A stretch of DNA of 20,640 nucleotides from IMG/VR virus record IMGVR_UViG_3300046028_002670, positions 1 through 20,640 of that record. One strand, written 5' to 3'. The position numbers and the translations under genes are program-made. The notes beneath the pieces are model-generated. The model made no database searches and was not told the DNA's origin. It was given only the letters and a program-made list of their open reading frames with translations. The DNA comes from a virus. Positions 1 through 6,755 of this stretch are shown piece by piece (positions within the stretch are counted from its first letter, which is position 1; each line of letters starts with the position of its first letter).

Positions 1-2
1 CA

Positions 3-1316
3 ATGATGTTATTGCATGGTATCTCTCATAAGGCAGTGGGCGACGCCGCAAATCTACTTGTCCGCTACGAGGTTAATCCCGGTTCATTAAACGCTGAGCA
101 ACGGGCAATCATGAAAGCGTTCTATAAGTCTGGTGCTGTGCTTGGTAACTTTACCAACGCTGAAACCAAAACATATCTGGCCAAGAAGTTGGCACAAAAT
201 ATTACACAGCAAAACGAACGTTCACTGCTGACCAAGCTGTCTGCGTTAGCTGGCTATGAGCAGGAGTTCTCTAAGTACGCGTCTAAGATCGCTCGTGGTG
301 CTAAGCTTACGGATAACGCCGCATCTGAAGTATATGCCGCAGGCGATAACGTGTTCCGTTTAGCTGCATTTATGAACGTTGCTGGCAACTTGCAGGCTAA
401 GAATGATGGCGTCCTTGGGGATGCCCAACTAAAAGAAGCGGGCCTTGCTGCTCGTAAAATGTTCCTTGACTACGACATCGATGCTCGTGCAGTTAAAGCT
501 GCTCGACAGTCCGTTCTTCCGTTCGTATCTTGGTCGTACGCTATCATGCCGGTACTTGGTCGTTTAGCTATTACCAAGCCATGGACGATGATTAACATGA
601 TGGCCGCACTCTATGCAATGGGCATGATGGGTGACGATGATGAGTGGCGTCAGACTGGGCCTAAAGCTGTTCGTGAGCGTTCGCTGTGGGGCATGGGGCC
701 ATATAAGATGATTCGTATCCCGTTTATGGGCACTGACGAAAATCCTATGTATTACAACATCGGTAAATCAATCCCAATGATGTCGTTGTTTGAACCTGCA
801 CAGGGCAAGTCAAAGCTATTTGGAAACGAATATATTCCCGGCTCTCTTCAGCCTTCGGGCCCTTATGTAACATTGTTTGCAAATACATTGCTGAACGTAG
901 ACCCGTTTACCGGCAAACCAATCTACGGTGAGACCGACGATAACTTAGACCGCGTTGTTAAGTCTGGCAAAGCAGTATGGGACACGTTTGCACCATCTCC
1001 TTTAACTTTCCGCACCGGTAGTCAGATCAGTGACTGGGCTCAGGATAAAGAAGGCCCGACTGGCAAGCCTAACGATGGCCTTGTGTTCGCGCGTTTGTTT
1101 GGCCTTAGCATATACCAATATGACCAAGCTGAGACACAGTACTACCAAGATGCTGAAATCAAGAAAATTAAGAGCGAGTTCAAAAAGGAAATGAACAAAG
1201 CCAAGCGTGATGAAATGTCTAAAGGTTATCCTGACTATGAAGCTATGGACGAAAAACTTGAAAAGTTAAACCAAAGACTTGAAGAAAGACTCGCTAAAAT
1301 TAGAGGAGACGAGTAA
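3..1316 (+). CDS. C-terminal part of large phage protein, probably virion-associated
   Basis: The frame is open from the left edge, so this is probably the tail of a much larger protein. I see no enzyme motif. Residues 1-165 are mostly amphipathic helix. Residues 168-210 contain two hydrophobic stretches (around FVSWSYAIMPVLG and PWTMINMMAALYAMGMM), followed by an acidic DDDEW and then loop-rich sequence. Residues 385-437 are strongly Lys/Glu-rich and likely coiled-coil. Very large phage polyvalent or ejected internal virion proteins often end in this kind of helical, membrane-seeking region ahead of a charged tail. The assignment rests on general resemblance, not on a diagnostic motif. The stop TAA overlaps the next ATG by one base (TAATG), so the downstream small gene is probably translationally coupled. 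It is the only large gene on the + strand, consistent with a late structural block converging on the replication block. Confidence 0.6.
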   Translation: MMLLHGISHKAVGDAANLLVRYEVNPGSLNAEQRAIMKAFYKSGAVLGNFTNAETKTYLAKKLAQNITQQNERSLLTKLSALAGYEQEFSKYASKIARGAKLTDNAASEVYAAGDNVFRLAAFMNVAGNLQAKNDGVLGDAQLKEAGLAARKMFLDYDIDARAVKAARQSVLPFVSWSYAIMPVLGRLAITKPWTMINMMAALYAMGMMGDDDEWRQTGPKAVRERSLWGMGPYKMIRIPFMGTDENPMYYNIGKSIPMMSLFEPAQGKSKLFGNEYIPGSLQPSGPYVTLFANTLLNVDPFTGKPIYGETDDNLDRVVKSGKAVWDTFAPSPLTFRTGSQISDWAQDKEGPTGKPNDGLVFARLFGLSIYQYDQAETQYYQDAEIKKIKSEFKKEMNKAKRDEMSKGYPDYEAMDEKLEKLNQRLEERLAKIRGDE

Positions 1317-1570
1317 TGGCTAAAACACCAGCTTGGACACGCAAAGAAGGTAAATCGGAAAAAGGGGGCTTGAACGCCAAGGGGCGAGCCTCTTACAATA
1401 AAGCCAATCCCGGCAAACCGGGACTGAAGGCTCCTCAACCTGAGGGTGGCCCACGACGTGACTCATTCTGTGCTCGCATGGAAGGCATGAAAGAGAAACT
1501 GACCAGTGCAAAAACTGCTAACGACCCAAACAGTCGTATCAATAAATCACTACGTGCTTGGAAGTGCTAA
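1316..1570 (+). CDS. Small basic phage protein, DUF6321-like
   Basis: An 84-aa Lys/Arg/Gly-rich protein of unknown function. The N-terminal half is low-complexity and basic (GGLNAKGRASYNKANPGKPG). The C-terminal half has the block SFCARMEGM, then KLTSAKTANDPNSRINKSLRAWKC. I recognise this layout, SFCARM followed by NDPxSRIN and a WKC end, from small phage proteins annotated as DUF6321; the name is from memory. The two cysteines (in SFCARM and at the C-terminus) and the high positive charge suggest nucleic-acid or capsid contact, which is inference. The start is well supported: GAGGAG lies 6 bases upstream and the ATG shares one base with the preceding TAA. It sits in a run of four tiny basic genes directly behind the large virion-type gene. 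Confidence 0.8.
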   Translation: MAKTPAWTRKEGKSEKGGLNAKGRASYNKANPGKPGLKAPQPEGGPRRDSFCARMEGMKEKLTSAKTANDPNSRINKSLRAWKC

Positions 1571-1571
1571 C

Positions 1572-1760
1572 ATGGCTACCAAAAGTAAATCTACTGTCAA
1601 TGCTGCTGGCAATTACACGAAGCCCGAACTGCGCAAGCGGATTGTGTCTCAGGTAAAGTCTGCAGCAACGCAAGGCACTGGCGCAGGTCAGTGGTCAGCA
1701 CGTAAAGCTCAGCTTGTTGCCAAGAAGTACAAGGCAGCGGGCGGAGGGTACAGAGATTGA
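1572..1760 (+). CDS. Small basic phage protein
   Basis: A 62-aa basic protein beginning MATKSKSTVNAAGNYTKP. I chose the ATG at 1572 because it follows the previous stop by one base and has GGAAG 7 bases upstream; the upstream ATG at 1506 would overlap the previous gene by 65 bases. The core GAGQWSARKAQLVAKKYKAAGGGYRD (positions 1684-1757) resembles a short motif common in small phage proteins of similar length. No catalytic motif is seen. High Lys/Arg content suggests a structural or DNA-binding role, by inference only. It is followed by a gene whose start codon overlaps this stop. Confidence 0.75.
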   Translation: MATKSKSTVNAAGNYTKPELRKRIVSQVKSAATQGTGAGQWSARKAQLVAKKYKAAGGGYRD

Positions 1761-1990
1761 AAGCGCCTCAAAAATCATTGAAGGATTGGGGCGACCAAAA
1801 ATGGAGAACCAAAAGTGGTAAACGCTCTTCTGACACAGGTGAAAGATACCTTCCAAGTGCTGCGATTAAAAGTCTCAGTCCAAGTGAGTATGCTGCGACA
1901 ACGCGTGCAAAACGTGCTGGCAAGGCTGCGGGAAAACAATTCGTAGCGCAACCCAAAAAGATCGCTGCAAAAACTGCAAACTATCGTTAA
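1757..1990 (+). CDS. Small basic phage protein, DUF5872-like
   Basis: A 77-aa basic protein that starts with TTG at 1757, overlapping the TGA of the previous gene (TTGA). A GGAGG sequence about 10 bases upstream supports this start, and no ATG is available early in the frame. The sequence has the pattern KSLKDWGDQKWRTKSGK, then GERYLPSAAIKSL, then EYAATTRAKRAGKAAGKQF. The WRTKSGK, GERYLP and EYAATTRxKR blocks recall small proteins I associate with DUF5872 in phages and giant viruses; the family name is from memory and should be treated as tentative. No enzymatic residues are evident. It is part of the co-directional set of tiny Lys-rich genes after the virion-type gene. Confidence 0.7.
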   Translation: MKAPQKSLKDWGDQKWRTKSGKRSSDTGERYLPSAAIKSLSPSEYAATTRAKRAGKAAGKQFVAQPKKIAAKTANYR

Positions 1991-2008
1991 CTTTAATTGG
2001 AGATTATT

Positions 2009-2143
2009 ATGTACGGAAAAATGATGATGGCCCCTGCCAAAAAAACCGCTGGTAAAAAAGCTGCACCTTTTAAACCATGTGCTGGTTGTCCTAACAAAGC
2101 TAAATGCAGCGCCATGGGCAAATGCATGAAGGCTAAGAAGTAA
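2009..2143 (+). CDS. 44-aa Cys-rich small protein
   Basis: A very short gene running from ATG 2009 to TAA 2141-2143, with GGAG 7 bases upstream. The product begins MYGKMMMAPAKKTAGKK and ends with a cysteine cluster, PCAGCPNKAKCSAMGKCMKAKK. The spacing is C-x2-C-x5-C-x5-C, compatible with binding a zinc ion or an Fe-S cluster in a tiny basic protein. It shares the Lys/Ala/Gly-rich style of the three genes before it and follows the preceding stop by 18 bases. Its stop codon directly abuts the stop of the converging HNH gene. I do not recognise a named family. Coding status is inferred from the SD, the compact spacing, the ordered Cys pattern and the lack of any other gene in this gap. Confidence 0.7.
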   Translation: MYGKMMMAPAKKTAGKKAAPFKPCAGCPNKAKCSAMGKCMKAKK

Positions 2144-2150
2144 TTACTTC
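2137..2150. repeat. 14-base perfect palindrome at convergent stops
   Basis: GAAGTAATTACTTC is a perfect inverted repeat centred between the TAA of the + strand gene (2141-2143) and the TAA of the - strand gene (2144-2146). Both genes end in Lys before their stop (Met-Lys for the HNH protein), so the symmetry may simply come from two mirrored AAG/GAAG-TAA endings. There is no T-tract on either side typical of an intrinsic terminator, so I do not call one. Confidence 0.5.
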
Positions 2151-2395
2151 ATCCCTGCTGAACGTGTTCGTGCAAACGAACGGTTTGCAGACTTAGGAAC
2201 TGCGCGGAGATTACCTCCGCCATTTCCGCCGCCCTTTGCAATGGGCTTCTTGTGATCGACGTCAAGGCCGTCGCCTTTGCTGACGACGCCTTTCTTTTCC
2301 ATTTGTCGACGCGCTGAATTGCGATCAGCTCGATTAGCGATCTGATCCGGTTTGCCTTGGTAGTTCGCGTACTCTTTCTTGTAGTCACGTGGCAT
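2144..2395 (-). CDS. Small HNH endonuclease-like protein
   Basis: An 83-aa basic protein, MPRDYKKEYANYQGKP at the N-terminus. The core is DGLDVDHKKPIAKGGGNGGGNL followed by ANRSFARTR. DVDH (residues 45-48) fits the first His of the HNH beta-beta-alpha metal site, with Asn62 and Asn71 in positions expected for the later residues. HNH nucleases nick or cut DNA using one metal ion. Small phage versions often act with packaging or recombination, but here the gene is last in the leftward block, after the primase-helicase. The start has AGGA 8 bases upstream. An alternative frame at 2149-2388 is a shadow. The terminal His of the motif is not obvious (Asn/Arg instead), so activity is uncertain. Confidence 0.75.
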   Translation of the reverse strand: MPRDYKKEYANYQGKPDQIANRADRNSARRQMEKKGVVSKGDGLDVDHKKPIAKGGGNGGGNLRAVPKSANRSFARTRSAGMK

Positions 2396-2420
2396 GATAG
2401 TTGTCCTTAAAAAAGATATC

Positions 2421-5387
2421 TTATTGTCCCACAGCTACGCCGTTTAGAACAGCCAATAGTACAGGGCTTTGCTCTCTGGACATGGTGCCAGTCAGAGTTG
2501 CTACAAACCGAGGGTGGTTTAGGTTCACAATCAAACAATGCGTCTGGCCGGGGCTTCTGTCCTTGCATCCTTTAAACATCGTTACTCGATCGCGCTTAGC
2601 AATCATCGCACCGTTAAGTTCTAGCTCACGCTCAATCCGGTCAATACCGTCCTGCGACCTTCCTAACCATGTCTTGAACAAAGCCAAGTTGATTGCGATC
2701 ATGCTACCGGGCATCACAGGGTTCTTGGCATCATAGACAACCTTGACACGGGCAACAGCTTTATCTGGAGCGGGCTGAGTTACCTGCTCTTTACCTGAGC
2801 TATAAACTTCGGTGCAATGCACAAGACGATCGTTGTGCTCCATGATGTACTGGCCAATGGTATCGAACACGTCAGACTTACTTTCAATTGCAGCTTGCCT
2901 AGTTTGCTTGACGCGCTCAATCATAAAGTCCACTGTTGCTTTTATATCGAACGGGAACAACCCCAAGGCTTGGCCAATACGACCCATGCCCCATGATGCA
3001 ATAAGTAGCGTCCTGTAGAAACGCTCTTGCGGCTCGAAAATAAAACCAAACGTTTTATTGAATGATGCCTCAGACCATTTCCATACGACCTCGGGGCCGC
3101 CCTTGTCGATTACAACTTGCACGAGCTCTGGGAAAGCCCAACCGTTATGTTTCTCTACGATCTCAAAAAAGTCATATCCAAAGCTACGCCCATCTTCTCG
3201 GGTAGCGACAAAAGTTCTATCGTGTTGCGGGAACTCTAAGCAACGCGCTTTCAGCGGGTCGTTGCCTGCCTGTGCGTTTTCAAACTTTCGGTACATCGAA
3301 ATGTTAGATGTGACATGAGTAGGTGCGCACCACTTAGCGGGTTCACGCAACTCGCGTTCTTTCGTCATCGAAATCTTTTCGCGGCCAGAGCTAAGTGTGT
3401 AGCCCATGTCGGCCATATCCTTGTCGTCAGCTGCAGTCATCTCGTCGATACAACATGGCAGGTTGTTCAGTACGCCGCGCATCTTATACATGGCGTTCGC
3501 TGTGTCCTTCTGACTCAGGAATAAATCCTTGGGATTACCAATCAGACTGTTCACGCCAATCAGAGACAACGATTTACCAGTTGTGGTTTCATCAGAATAG
3601 ATCGACACAATCGCTGTTGCGTTACCGGCGGCAGGGCCAAGGATTCCTACTGTGCCTGTCAGCACTGATGCACGAATATTATCGGCACCGGGTAGGTTCA
3701 ACATATCCATCGCTCGAATCCACTCAGAGCGTTCACCGTGCGGGCCAATCAGTTTAGCGAAGTTAGATGCAGGGCCACGAAGGCGCGTGTCTGTTGCACC
3801 GGAAGGCGAGCCCAACACTGTCTGCCCGCACATGAACGAGCCATCTTCTTGCCAACCAAAGTTAACAAAGTCCAATCCTGTAGGTGCCTGTTGTTGCACC
3901 ATCGTCAAGTAATCCATCAAATAGCTCCTAACTTTTTCTTGCTGTCCAGCATTCTTTACGTAGATTTGTTGGTTCAATAAAAATGTAGAAAAGTCTTTAC
4001 CAATCGTCGCGAGCACAGACATCTCATGCTCTGTCTCTTTCCATCCAGTCATTGGATACTTTGCAATCATTTTGAATGCAGACTTGCGACTTTCAGGATC
4101 GTGGTACACACCGGTAATGTGAATCTCATACTGGCACACATGGTCAAACTCTGTGACCTCTTGGGCGATTTCATTGCCGTTTGCATCAGTCGTTGTGATC
4201 TCGGTCTTGACCTCGCGCATGATCTGGTTGTTCTGAATGACGTAGCCCTTGGGCATTGTGAACGTGAACTCTTCACCTTCCTCAGTAACAACTTCAGTCT
4301 CAGTAACAACCGATAACTGCGCAGGGCTTGTAATCTTTCCACGGCTTGGGCAACCTTCGCAACCCTTAGCGCACAACTGCTCGAACTTTGCACAAGTCGT
4401 AGGGCCAGTGCCGTTCCAACCATTGAGCTTATCCATACTTCCGTCTAAGTCAAAGTCAGGGTGCATACCTGCAAGCATAATGACTGCTTCTTGGACATCG
4501 GTGCAATGCTTCGCAAGTCCCAGTGACGCACGCCATAAAGGTTCTTCAACGTTGCGACCTGCCGCGTCGAGTACACCACCAGAAGCTACAAGCGCACCCA
4601 CTTGAGCACAGCGACCTGCTACTGCAGTCAATACAACATCGTTTGTGTTAAGCACTGCATCAAGAATAGATGATCTAACACCCTTGCGCGATGCTGTTGC
4701 CTTTGCATTCTTTGGCAGCTTGCCAAACCATGGCTTTAGCACGGTAAACAACTGCACTGGATCATAGTCAGGGCAATCGCGTTTGCACTCTACCAACTTC
4801 CACGGCTGTTGCTTTTTATGATGCGTACCAACTGGGCGAAGCACCATCGATGGATCATGAATCTTGCTTGTGTCAATCTCGACACCATGCTCTTCAAGCG
4901 CAATGCGAAGCGCAGTAGATACTTTAACCCAATGCTCTTTTGAAATTGCTTGCGTCATTGGCCAGTAACAATGAATGCCACGACCAGAAGATATAACCAT
5001 AGGCTGAGGCATACCAATCGCTTTGAGGGCGACGGACATTGCAATCCACCCTTCCTTCTGAGTAGCGTAAGGTTTGTCCTCACCAATATCTAAATCAAGC
5101 GCCAATGCTTTAAACACTGTTGCGTGTGCTTGTGTGCGGTACCATTTCTGCTTACCGTTCTCTACGTAACTGTGATTGGCAAATGCACCAACACCAAAGT
5201 AAACAGTTGATTCAGCTTCTGCATCCCACCTACTGATCGCGTCTATCGCGTCATCGATGTCTGCGAATGATCCACGGTTCCAAAAGAAGCCTCTTGGATT
5301 TTGTCCTGATGGATCAGGCTTATGTATGCAAATAACCAGTTCGTCTGTTTGGGCGAATACGCGAGTAAAAAAGTTTTTTGTGTCCAA
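2421..5387 (-). CDS. AEP-type primase fused to DUF927-like helicase
   Basis: A 988-aa replication protein. The N-terminal archaeo-eukaryotic primase (AEP) domain shows motif I LALDLDIG (Asp98, Asp100), motif II ISSGRGIHCYW (residues 132-142, the S-x-G-x-G-x-H signature) and a basic motif III near VLRPVGTHHKK (182-192). A Cys cluster C332-x6-C339-x3-C343-x2-C346 probably binds zinc. The C-terminal part (about 590-720) resembles DUF927-type helicases: P-loop DETTTGKS (599-606), Walker B CCIDE (645-649), and a sensor-like VTSN (692-695). In the P-loop, Asp replaces the usual first Gly/Ala. The start is TTG at 5387 with AGGGG 6 bases upstream; the nearby ATG is out of frame, and any later Met would remove the primase motifs. 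A terminator lies just upstream, so it is probably expressed separately from the rest of the replication operon. It probably primes and unwinds phage DNA. Confidence 0.85.
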   Translation of the reverse strand: MDTKNFFTRVFAQTDELVICIHKPDPSGQNPRGFFWNRGSFADIDDAIDAISRWDAEAESTVYFGVGAFANHSYVENGKQKWYRTQAHATVFKALALDLDIGEDKPYATQKEGWIAMSVALKAIGMPQPMVISSGRGIHCYWPMTQAISKEHWVKVSTALRIALEEHGVEIDTSKIHDPSMVLRPVGTHHKKQQPWKLVECKRDCPDYDPVQLFTVLKPWFGKLPKNAKATASRKGVRSSILDAVLNTNDVVLTAVAGRCAQVGALVASGGVLDAAGRNVEEPLWRASLGLAKHCTDVQEAVIMLAGMHPDFDLDGSMDKLNGWNGTGPTTCAKFEQLCAKGCEGCPSRGKITSPAQLSVVTETEVVTEEGEEFTFTMPKGYVIQNNQIMREVKTEITTTDANGNEIAQEVTEFDHVCQYEIHITGVYHDPESRKSAFKMIAKYPMTGWKETEHEMSVLATIGKDFSTFLLNQQIYVKNAGQQEKVRSYLMDYLTMVQQQAPTGLDFVNFGWQEDGSFMCGQTVLGSPSGATDTRLRGPASNFAKLIGPHGERSEWIRAMDMLNLPGADNIRASVLTGTVGILGPAAGNATAIVSIYSDETTTGKSLSLIGVNSLIGNPKDLFLSQKDTANAMYKMRGVLNNLPCCIDEMTAADDKDMADMGYTLSSGREKISMTKERELREPAKWCAPTHVTSNISMYRKFENAQAGNDPLKARCLEFPQHDRTFVATREDGRSFGYDFFEIVEKHNGWAFPELVQVVIDKGGPEVVWKWSEASFNKTFGFIFEPQERFYRTLLIASWGMGRIGQALGLFPFDIKATVDFMIERVKQTRQAAIESKSDVFDTIGQYIMEHNDRLVHCTEVYSSGKEQVTQPAPDKAVARVKVVYDAKNPVMPGSMIAINLALFKTWLGRSQDGIDRIERELELNGAMIAKRDRVTMFKGCKDRSPGQTHCLIVNLNHPRFVATLTGTMSREQSPVLLAVLNGVAVGQ

Positions 5388-5402
5388 GACATGCCCCTAG
5401 AT

Positions 5403-5426
5403 AAAAAACCCCGGCATTACCCGGGG
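5403..5426 (-). terminator. Intrinsic terminator before primase gene
   Basis: Read on the - strand: CCCCGG, loop GTAATG, CCGGGG, then TTTTTTAT. This is a perfect 6-bp G/C stem with a 6-base loop and a U-tract, the classical Rho-independent form. It lies 22 bases after the stop of the ssDNA-binding-like gene and 16 bases before the TTG start of the primase-helicase. It should end or attenuate the replication transcript ahead of the primase. Confidence 0.85.
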
Positions 5427-5448
5427 AGCGTTCTACATTTTAATTTTA

Positions 5449-6339
5449 TTACTCGTCGAACAAACTGTCGAGCTTTGCCGCTAATTCATCTGACGCTTTT
5501 ACTGGAGCAACTACGGGTTTCGCCGCCTTGACAGGCGCGGCTACTGGTGCAGGTGTTTCCTCTTCATAAGCGTCCTCTACTGCGGGAGCCGCAATAGCGG
5601 CCTTCGGCGCGGGTGCTGCAATAGCAGGGCCCGCCGCTTGTGGAGCAAGTTGACGAGTAGCTACTTTAACAGAATCACTTCCAACTAAAGTGTCAACGCG
5701 AGAAATTGCTTTCTCTGGAACGTAACCTTTTTGCTTAAAAGTAATCTTGGGGTAACTCGCCGCGTCATCAAAACCCAACTCGGTAATTACCTCTTCAGGG
5801 CCAATGCCATAATTGCCTAAGTCCTTGAAGTATTCACGCAGAGCTTTCATACCGCTGACAGGTACAGTCAAACTGTATACTTTTGATGGATCAGCGGCGG
5901 CAACCACTGCCAAGTGCCGTTGGTCAGCACACATCTTAGACTTTGCACCAGAGGGCAGAACCTTAGAGCCAAGCACATTGTTGGGGCAGTCCGCGCAACT
6001 AGCGTGCACTGGTGACTCAAAATTAGCATCAGGCTTTAGGCCATCACTAGAGCCACAATCTGGTCGAACGTTCTCCGCAGACGCATCAAACGCTTTGGCA
6101 TAAAACACCTTGGAAACCCTAGGGTTTGCACCTACGATGATGGTGTCTAGAGTGACGCCAACTGTTGTCTCAACACCGTCTTCGCTCAAGCGATAACGCC
6201 CTGCGCGGATGCTGATTTTTGGAAAACTAACGCCGTCGCTACCGACGATCGCAGATGCCACTGTTGATTTAGTGCCCGCTTGCTGACGGGCGGCTATACG
6301 GGCTGCAATGTGTGCAGGTACTGTTTGAATGTTGCTCAC
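5449..6339 (-). CDS. Probable single-stranded DNA-binding protein
   Basis: A 296-aa protein with a folded N-terminal region (about 1-230), a Pro/Ala-rich flexible linker (about 230-280) and an acidic tail ending LAAKLDSLFDE. A compact binding domain, linker and acidic C-terminal tip is the architecture of phage ssDNA-binding proteins such as T7 gp2.5, where the tail contacts polymerase and helicase. A Cys pattern C95-x19-C115-x2-C118-x18-C137 (in RPDCG, ASCADCPNN, KMCADQ) may bind zinc, as in T4 gp32, although spacing differs. It sits between the 130-aa conserved protein (2 bases upstream) and the terminator, inside the replication block. No OB-fold can be proved by eye, so the function is inferred from architecture and position. 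Confidence 0.65.
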   Translation of the reverse strand: MSNIQTVPAHIAARIAARQQAGTKSTVASAIVGSDGVSFPKISIRAGRYRLSEDGVETTVGVTLDTIIVGANPRVSKVFYAKAFDASAENVRPDCGSSDGLKPDANFESPVHASCADCPNNVLGSKVLPSGAKSKMCADQRHLAVVAAADPSKVYSLTVPVSGMKALREYFKDLGNYGIGPEEVITELGFDDAASYPKITFKQKGYVPEKAISRVDTLVGSDSVKVATRQLAPQAAGPAIAAPAPKAAIAAPAVEDAYEEETPAPVAAPVKAAKPVVAPVKASDELAAKLDSLFDE

Positions 6340-6341
6340 GA

Positions 6342-6734
6342 TTATTCCTTTGCTTGAGCTTTACGAAGATTAAAAACACGGATAGACGAGAAATTTACGC
6401 CGGGAGGAGGAGCGCCATTGGCTTCAATGAAACTCTTTACCCCTAGCTTCGATGCGCGGGCTTCTACCATGTCCCAAGCATCGGTTTCCTTGCAATACGC
6501 AAAGAACTCTTCGCGCGACGCAACGGTCGCGGTGTGGTGTGTCGACCAATAGGCCGTACCAGAATTTGTTTTAACTGTCTCGAGACCGTCTTCCTGCGCT
6601 TTGGCAGTCATCCAGTTCTCAACGGCGATAAGCTTTTCTGTAAGCTTTGCCTTCTCCACTTTATGCGCACGCTCGAGAGCGTCGATAGCATTGCGCACCT
6701 GCAGATACTTATCTGCGGCTATTTCATAGTTCAT
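6342..6734 (-). CDS. Conserved phage replication-block protein
   Basis: A 130-aa protein. The N-terminal 45 residues are helical and charged (QVRNAIDALERAHKVEKAKL), likely a coiled coil. The C-terminal half has TAYWSTHHTATVASREEFFAYC, then ASKLGVKSFIEANGAPPPGVNF and a final beta-rich SSIRVFNLRK. I recognise this layout, with the conserved GAPPPGVN segment, from hypothetical proteins that sit beside phage helicase and SSB genes; I know no established function. The start has AGGA 8 bases upstream. It ends 2 bases before the ssDNA-binding-like gene, so the two are probably co-translated. The helical N-terminus loosely recalls Gam-type nuclease inhibitors, but I cannot support that assignment. 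Confidence 0.7.
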   Translation of the reverse strand: MNYEIAADKYLQVRNAIDALERAHKVEKAKLTEKLIAVENWMTAKAQEDGLETVKTNSGTAYWSTHHTATVASREEFFAYCKETDAWDMVEARASKLGVKSFIEANGAPPPGVNFSSIRVFNLRKAQAKE

Positions 6735-6755
6735 AAGTAAGTCCTAACTGTTTAA

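Noticed and set aside
2149-2388. 79-aa frame on the - strand overlapping the HNH gene
   Set aside because: The other frame has the HNH-type motif and an SD; this one has no recognisable pattern.
5388-5470. Promoter between the ssDNA-binding-like gene and the primase
   Set aside because: The AT-rich stretch has a TAAAAT but no -35 at acceptable spacing, so I do not call one.
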